From Candidatus Vecturithrix granuli (lineage in GTDB: Bacteria; Moduliflexota; Moduliflexia; Moduliflexales; Moduliflexaceae): DNA of 64,000 bases. Positions 60,646 to 64,000 of the stretch are shown here, piece by piece. A model generated the notes under the pieces. That model worked only from the letters and a program-made list of their open reading frames with translations, did no database searches and was not told the origin of the DNA. Every line of letters begins with the position of its first letter. Within the stretch, counting starts at the first letter, position 1. A program made the position numbers and the translations under genes. The stretch lies in contig DF820464.1 of NCBI GenBank assembly GCA_000739535.1, positions 31,572 to 95,571 of the forward strand. Direction: 5' to 3'.

Positions 60646-60665
60646 ATTTAACACCCTTTTTAAGT

Positions 60666-61844
60666 TTATTTCGGTTCTTCTTTCTCACGTCCAAAAGGCG
60701 AAATTTCACGCAGACGTTGAATAATCGGCGGAAGTTTTTCAATAATATCGTCAATATCCGCTTCCGTGTTAAATCGGCTTAAACTCAGTCGTAATGAGCC
60801 GTGCGAATAGGTAAAGGGCACGCCCATTGCCCGCAGCACATGCGATGGTTCCAGAGAACCGGAGGTACAGGCCGAACCGGAGGACGCAGCAATCCCTTGC
60901 TCGCTTAACATCAACAGAATGGCTTCCCCTTCCACGTATTTAAAACTGATATTCAGCGTATTCGGTGTTCGCAGAGTCGGATGACCGTTGACGACCGAAT
61001 CCGGGATGCGCGCTAACAATTCTTGTTCAAGCCGGTCGCGCATGGCTTTGACACGCGTCAACTCATCGTGTAACGACGCCTGGGCTAATTCCGCGGCTTT
61101 ACCAATGGCGATAATGGAAGCCGTGTTCTCTGTGCCCGGACGGCGCCCACGTTCCTGGTGTCCGCCAATTAACAACGGGCGAAACTTTGTCCCTCGCCGC
61201 ACATACAAAATCCCGACGCCTTTGGGCGCATGAAATTTATGACCCGACAACGCCAAAAAATCAATGGTATCGGATTTTTGCAGGTCTAAGGGAATTTTTC
61301 CTGCGGCCTGCACCGCATCAGTATGGAACACACTGCCTTTTTCTTTGACGATTTTACCAATTTCATCAATCGGAAAAATCACACCAGTTTCGTTATTGGC
61401 ATACATAATCGAAACTATAGCCGTTTCATCCCCGATAGAATCGTACAATTCATTCAAATCCAGCATCCCCTGGCGATCAACCGACAAAAATGTCACGCCA
61501 TATCCTCGTTTGGAGAGATGTTTACAATAATTCAAAATCGCCGGATGCTCCACTTTGGTGGTGATAATATGCCGTTTTTCAGGAGCAGACATCAGCGCGC
61601 TGTGAATTGCCATATTATCACTTTCGGTGCCGCAACTGGTAAACACGATTTCCGTGGGTTCGGCGTTCAACATCGTCGCCACGCGTTCGCGGGCTTCCGC
61701 CAGTTTCTTCTCCACCTGCCCGCCAAACAAGTGCATACTGGAAGGATTCCCATAATACTCGCTCAGGTAAGGAAGCATTTCCTCGACCACACGTTCATCA
61801 ACTTTGGTTGTGGCATTATTATCCGCATAAACCGTGCGTTTCAT
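60666..61844 (-). CDS. Cysteine desulfurase, NifS/IscS type
   Basis: About 392 residues. VYADNNATTKVDERV, His100 (TTKVEHPAIL), MYANNETGVIFPIDEIG, PLP-lysine Lys203 in LSGHKFHAPKGVG, and mobile-loop Cys326 in SSGSACTSGSLEPSHVL, giving group I (NifS-like) identity. It removes sulfur from cysteine for Fe-S clusters or other thiolation; selenium transfer is also possible for such enzymes. No IscU/NifU is adjacent. ATG 61844 has AGGTGA upstream; a GTG three bases earlier is an alternative. Convergent with the YG-repeat gene. Confidence 0.93.
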   Translation of the reverse strand: MKRTVYADNNATTKVDERVVEEMLPYLSEYYGNPSSMHLFGGQVEKKLAEARERVATMLNAEPTEIVFTSCGTESDNMAIHSALMSAPEKRHIITTKVEHPAILNYCKHLSKRGYGVTFLSVDRQGMLDLNELYDSIGDETAIVSIMYANNETGVIFPIDEIGKIVKEKGSVFHTDAVQAAGKIPLDLQKSDTIDFLALSGHKFHAPKGVGILYVRRGTKFRPLLIGGHQERGRRPGTENTASIIAIGKAAELAQASLHDELTRVKAMRDRLEQELLARIPDSVVNGHPTLRTPNTLNISFKYVEGEAILLMLSEQGIAASSGSACTSGSLEPSHVLRAMGVPFTYSHGSLRLSLSRFNTEADIDDIIEKLPPIIQRLREISPFGREKEEPK

Positions 61845-62568
61845 CACGCTATCACCTGCTTTCTTCTCAGTGCCGTGAAATGTGTCCGTTTCAAGGCAGA
61901 TTTCACGATCTTCAGCACATTCAATATATCAAAATAGTTCTTGAATTCGCCATTTTGAATGCAAAAACTCCATGTTTATCTTCCTCTTCTATGCCAGATA
62001 GATTCATCAATTTATATTGCGCGTGGTACAGATCTTGTCAATTGTTTTAACATCAGAAACGTGTTATTTTTGTTGGAAACAACACAAATTTAATTTCTTG
62101 TGTAAATTTTTCTGGATTATTTTACGCCGATCACAGGAGATGTCTGTCGTCTGTGGGGTGGACTTTGAGTGGTTGTCGTTTCAGAGAGGGAATGTACTTG
62201 TCCAAGGAAGGTATGCTATCGGTGAATGAGTCCCGTAATAGACGCTTGTCAGAAATTTTGACAGTCATGATTATATGGGATATGACCAGATTATAAAGGC
62301 TTTTCAGTTCATAAAAAGTAGAAAACAAAAAAGAGGTGTCGAAAAATTTTACAATTTCTTTTGAACGTATCTGCCTATTTTATAATAATTTACACAAATT
62401 TTAATTCTTTATTAAAAAAAGTGTCGAAAAATTTTACATGTTTTCGTTGTTTTTACAAAATTTTTTTACCCCTGGCAAGAAAAAAATAAAGAAAATAACA
62501 TTTATAATTTATTGAAACACAACAAGTTAAAGAAATTTTAACTTATTTTTATTAATAATTATTTTTCT
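61845..62568. promoter_or_regulatory. Long AT-rich regulatory region with four TGT-N11-ACA sites
   Basis: No ORF of coding character lies in these 724 bases. Four 17-bp words of form TGT-N11-ACA occur in the same orientation: TGTCAATTGTTTTAACA (62036-62052), TGTCAGAAATTTTGACA (62247-62263) and two identical TGTCGAAAAATTTTACA (62337-62353, 62422-62438). The last three are 85-90 bp apart. An inverted repeat AAGTTAAA-GAAAT-TTTAACTT is at 62524-62544. They look like activator sites for the sigma-54 promoter downstream. Confidence 0.5.
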
Positions 62569-62584
62569 TGGCATCTTGTTTGCA
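62569..62584 (+). promoter_or_regulatory. Sigma-54 (RpoN) type -24/-12 promoter
   Basis: TGGCAT-CTTGT-TTGCA fits the consensus TGGCAC-N5-TTGCW with one mismatch and exact GG/GC spacing. Transcription would start near 62595, 55 bases before the riboswitch. A TTGACA at 62593 exists nearby, but no -10 hexamer is at suitable spacing. Confidence 0.6.
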
Positions 62585-62649
62585 GGTACAAGTTGACAAT
62601 ATATATCGTATTATATCACAACAAAGAATGATGTAAATACATATTTTTT

Positions 62650-62766
62650 CCTGATAAAGCCAAACTCATCGCGAGGTGGGGACGGAAAGCCACGGATCTT
62701 CTCATGTAAGATAGCCGGGTTACCTGGATAGTTTTCATAATTACTTAAGGTAATCCGGCGGTTTTG
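62650..62766 (+). promoter_or_regulatory. c-di-GMP-I (GEMM) type riboswitch leader
   Basis: The core matches class I: a 6-bp stem CTCATC/GGTGGG capped by a GCGA (GNRA) loop (62665-62680), then GACGGAAAGCC, a second stem CGGATCTT...AAGATAGCCG (62693-62717), and the conserved GGGTTACC. The 3' strand of the aptamer (62714-62724) also pairs with 62749-62759 to form a terminator, so ligand binding should favour read-through into the secreted-protein gene. I could not draw a convincing outer P1 stem. Confidence 0.75.
62714..62766 (+). terminator. Riboswitch-overlapping terminator
   Basis: GCCGGGTTACC pairs with GGTAATCCGGC (11 bp, one G-U) with a 24-base loop, then GGTTTTGTTG. It uses the aptamer's conserved 3' strand, so terminator and aptamer are mutually exclusive. 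Confidence 0.7.
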
Positions 62767-62814
62767 TTGATAATATCAACGATAAAAGCTGGAAAGAAGG
62801 GGAGGATATAATTT

Positions 62815-64000
62815 ATGAAGAAGTTTCTACAAATAGGTCTATTGGTTGTGCTATCAATGGGAATAATTCAGGTAGAGGGATTTTTTTCTGCTGTATTTGC
62901 ACAAGAGATACAGATTGATTTTGAAAGCTTTCCGAAAAACCCACAACCCGCTGATGAAATGGAGATATACGATCAGTATCTGGCATCCCATTTTGTCACG
63001 TATATTATTGATCTAGATGGTAATCCTAATACGACAGGAGATCGAATGAAACCTCTGATTGAAGATCGCGGAGGAGCGTTAGAAAATCCACCCGAAGCTG
63101 GGGATCTAAGTGGATTCCGTTATGACATAGGATTTCGACAAAAAGATCCTGAATATATAGATATTGAACATCCTGACTTTAGAACAACGCAACTCGGACT
63201 TGGAAAGTTCTTTTTAAAGCTGAATACTGATGAGCCTGAAAATGTAAATTTATTGATAGAGCTCCATAAACCTGCGATTGAAGTATCTGGTCGTATCTGG
63301 GATATTGATGCAAGAGGATCCAAGGATGCTATTGAACGCGAACAATGGAGGATTAGAGCATACACTAAAAACAGCAATGGACAATATTTAGAAGCTGGCT
63401 CGTTACTTTCTCCTGCAGGCTATCATCCTTTTTGGGAGCCTGAGTCTGAGGGGTATCCTAATCTTGATGGAAAACCTTTTCCATGGAAATTCGAAAGTTC
63501 GAAGCTTTCTGGAAATCCCTTGATTTATGCGACCATGATAAGCTTTGAAGGAACTCGGCTTACTAAAGTAGGCCTGGCTTTTGATCAACTACGCGTTTTA
63601 TTTAAACCAACGCCCACACCAACACCAAAGCCAACGGCTACGCCCACACCAAAGCCAACGGCTACGCCCACACCAAAGCCAACGGCTACGCCCACACCAA
63701 AGCCAACGGCTACGCCCACACCAAAGCCAACGGCTACGCCCACACCAAAGCCAACGGCTACGCCCACACCAAAGCCAACGGCTACGCCCACACCAAAGCC
63801 AACGGCTACGCCCACACCAAAGCCAACGGCTACGCCCACACCAAAGCCAACGGCTACGCCCACACCAAAGCCAACGGCTACGCCCACACCAAAGCCAACG
63901 GCTACGCCCACACCAAAGCCAACGGCTACGCCCACACCAAAGCCAACGGCTACGCCCACACCAAAGCCAACGGCTACGCCCACACCAAAGCCAACGGCTA
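62815..64000 (+). CDS. Secreted protein with C-terminal Thr-Pro-Lys tandem repeats (truncated by the window)
   Basis: 395 codons without a stop to the window edge. Signal peptide: MKKF, a hydrophobic core ([12 protein letters not shown]), cleavage likely at VFA-QE (about residue 29). A strand-rich domain (about 30-260) has [20 protein letters not shown] and [20 protein letters not shown], perhaps a carbohydrate- or calcium-binding fold; I recognise no family. From about 265 a low-complexity stalk of TPTPKPTA units begins, typical of surface or cellulosome-like linkers. GGAGG lies nine bases before ATG. It is controlled by the sigma-54 element and riboswitch upstream. Confidence 0.8.
   Translation, partial: MKKFLQIGLLVVLSMGIIQVEGFFSAVFAQEIQIDFESFPKNPQPADEMEIYDQYLASHFVTYIIDLDGNPNTTGDRMKPLIEDRGGALENPPEAGDLSGFRYDIGFRQKDPEYIDIEHPDFRTTQLGLGKFFLKLNTDEPENVNLLIELHKPAIEVSGRIWDIDARGSKDAIEREQWRIRAYTKNSNGQYLEAGSLLSPAGYHPFWEPESEGYPNLDGKPFPWKFESSKLSGNPLIYATMISFEGTRLTKVGLAFDQLRVLFKPTPTPTPKPTATPTPKPTATPTPKPTATPTPKPTATPTPKPTATPTPKPTATPTPKPTATPTPKPTATPTPKPTATPTPKPTATPTPKPTATPTPKPTATPTPKPTATPTPKPTATPTPKPTATPTPKPTA
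63609..64000 (+). repeat. Perfect 24-bp tandem repeat array
   Basis: A slightly variant first unit at 63609-63639 is followed by 15 identical 24-bp units (63640-63999) encoding TPTPKPTA, and the first base of a sixteenth. The array continues beyond the window. Its perfection suggests recent expansion by slippage or recombination. Confidence 0.95.

Noticed and set aside
61323..61937. Plus-strand frame antisense to the cysteine desulfurase
   Set aside because: It covers the conserved desulfurase in the opposite direction and has no coding features of its own.
63585..63983. A long minus-strand frame of Gly-Val-Ala-Phe repeats opposite the tandem array
   Set aside because: It is the mechanical antisense of the 24-bp array; the plus frame has a signal peptide, ribosome binding site and domain, this one has none.
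63609..64000. CRISPR array
   Set aside because: Units are contiguous 24-mers without spacers and are in frame with a coding sequence.
1..64000. Prophage or integrative element
   Set aside because: No integrase, phage structural gene or transposase is found, and neither tRNA is followed by an obvious attachment-site duplicate.

Overview
The window reads as a chromosome segment of a Gram-negative bacterium. It has an RND efflux pump with a periplasmic adaptor, an O-antigen-ligase type membrane protein, and FeoAB under a DtxR-family regulator. It is rich in large multidomain histidine kinases, TPR proteins and small palindromic intergenic repeats. GC looks intermediate (high 40s by eye). No rRNA is present, and no gene fixes the phylum. 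The style (hybrid kinases, NB-ARC/TPR protein, Thr-Pro repeat secreted protein, deltaproteobacterial-looking riboswitch) would suit a deep lineage near the Deltaproteobacteria or the candidate phylum KSB3/Modulibacteria; that is an impression, not a result.

Layout. 1-3.0 kb: end of a TPR protein, a membrane protein divergent from an XRE regulator with twin operators, tRNA-Gly(CCC), a YkgJ-type Cys-cluster protein and a HEAT-repeat membrane protein. 3.1-12 kb: mostly minus-strand housekeeping or accessory enzymes (PHP, GNAT, PhzF, DUF6125-like, polyferredoxin, HAD phosphatase, PLP aminotransferase, thioesterase, DUF362, orphan ABC ATPase, metallophosphoesterase). 12.3-25.5 kb: a minus-strand polysaccharide cluster (five GT4/GT2 enzymes, GT39, O-antigen ligase, two methyltransferases, a B12-radical SAM protein). 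A REC-GAF-histidine kinase heads it and is translationally coupled to it. 25.6-31.7 kb: a CheA-type hybrid kinase, a small membrane protein and a REC-PAS-PAS hybrid kinase. 31.9-36.6 kb (plus): endonuclease IV, then a putative conflict or cell-death operon: a 119-aa protein, an NB-ARC/TPR STAND protein sharing its N-terminal motif, and an Asp/Glu racemase. 36.8-42.8 kb: GlmM and an RND pump. 42.8-43.2 kb: tRNA-Glu(CTC), and opposite it a tiny membrane protein with an in-frame UGA that looks like a selenoprotein. 43.5-47.7 kb: an MFS transporter and dtxR-feoA-feoB with a palindromic operator. 47.8-51.7 kb: an SPFH/SPFH/NfeD-like membrane operon. 52-54.9 kb: uvrA. 55.1-60.5 kb: hybrid kinase, REC-GGDEF diguanylate cyclase, and a 651-aa protein built from 11-residue YG repeats. 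60.7-61.8 kb: cysteine desulfurase. 62.0-64.0 kb: a long regulatory region (TGT-N11-ACA sites, a sigma-54 -24/-12 element, a c-di-GMP-I/GEMM-like riboswitch with overlapping terminator) in front of a secreted protein ending in a perfect 24-bp tandem array that runs off the window.

Themes. Signalling kinases and a c-di-GMP synthase sit beside genes for the cell surface (polysaccharide cluster, riboswitch-controlled secreted repeat protein), suggesting regulated surface or aggregate formation. The items most worth following are the candidate selenoprotein, the shared-motif NB-ARC operon, the sigma-54/riboswitch leader and the 11-mer repeat protein. At least three families of intergenic palindromes are scattered through the minus-strand half, and in several places they create false upstream start codons.
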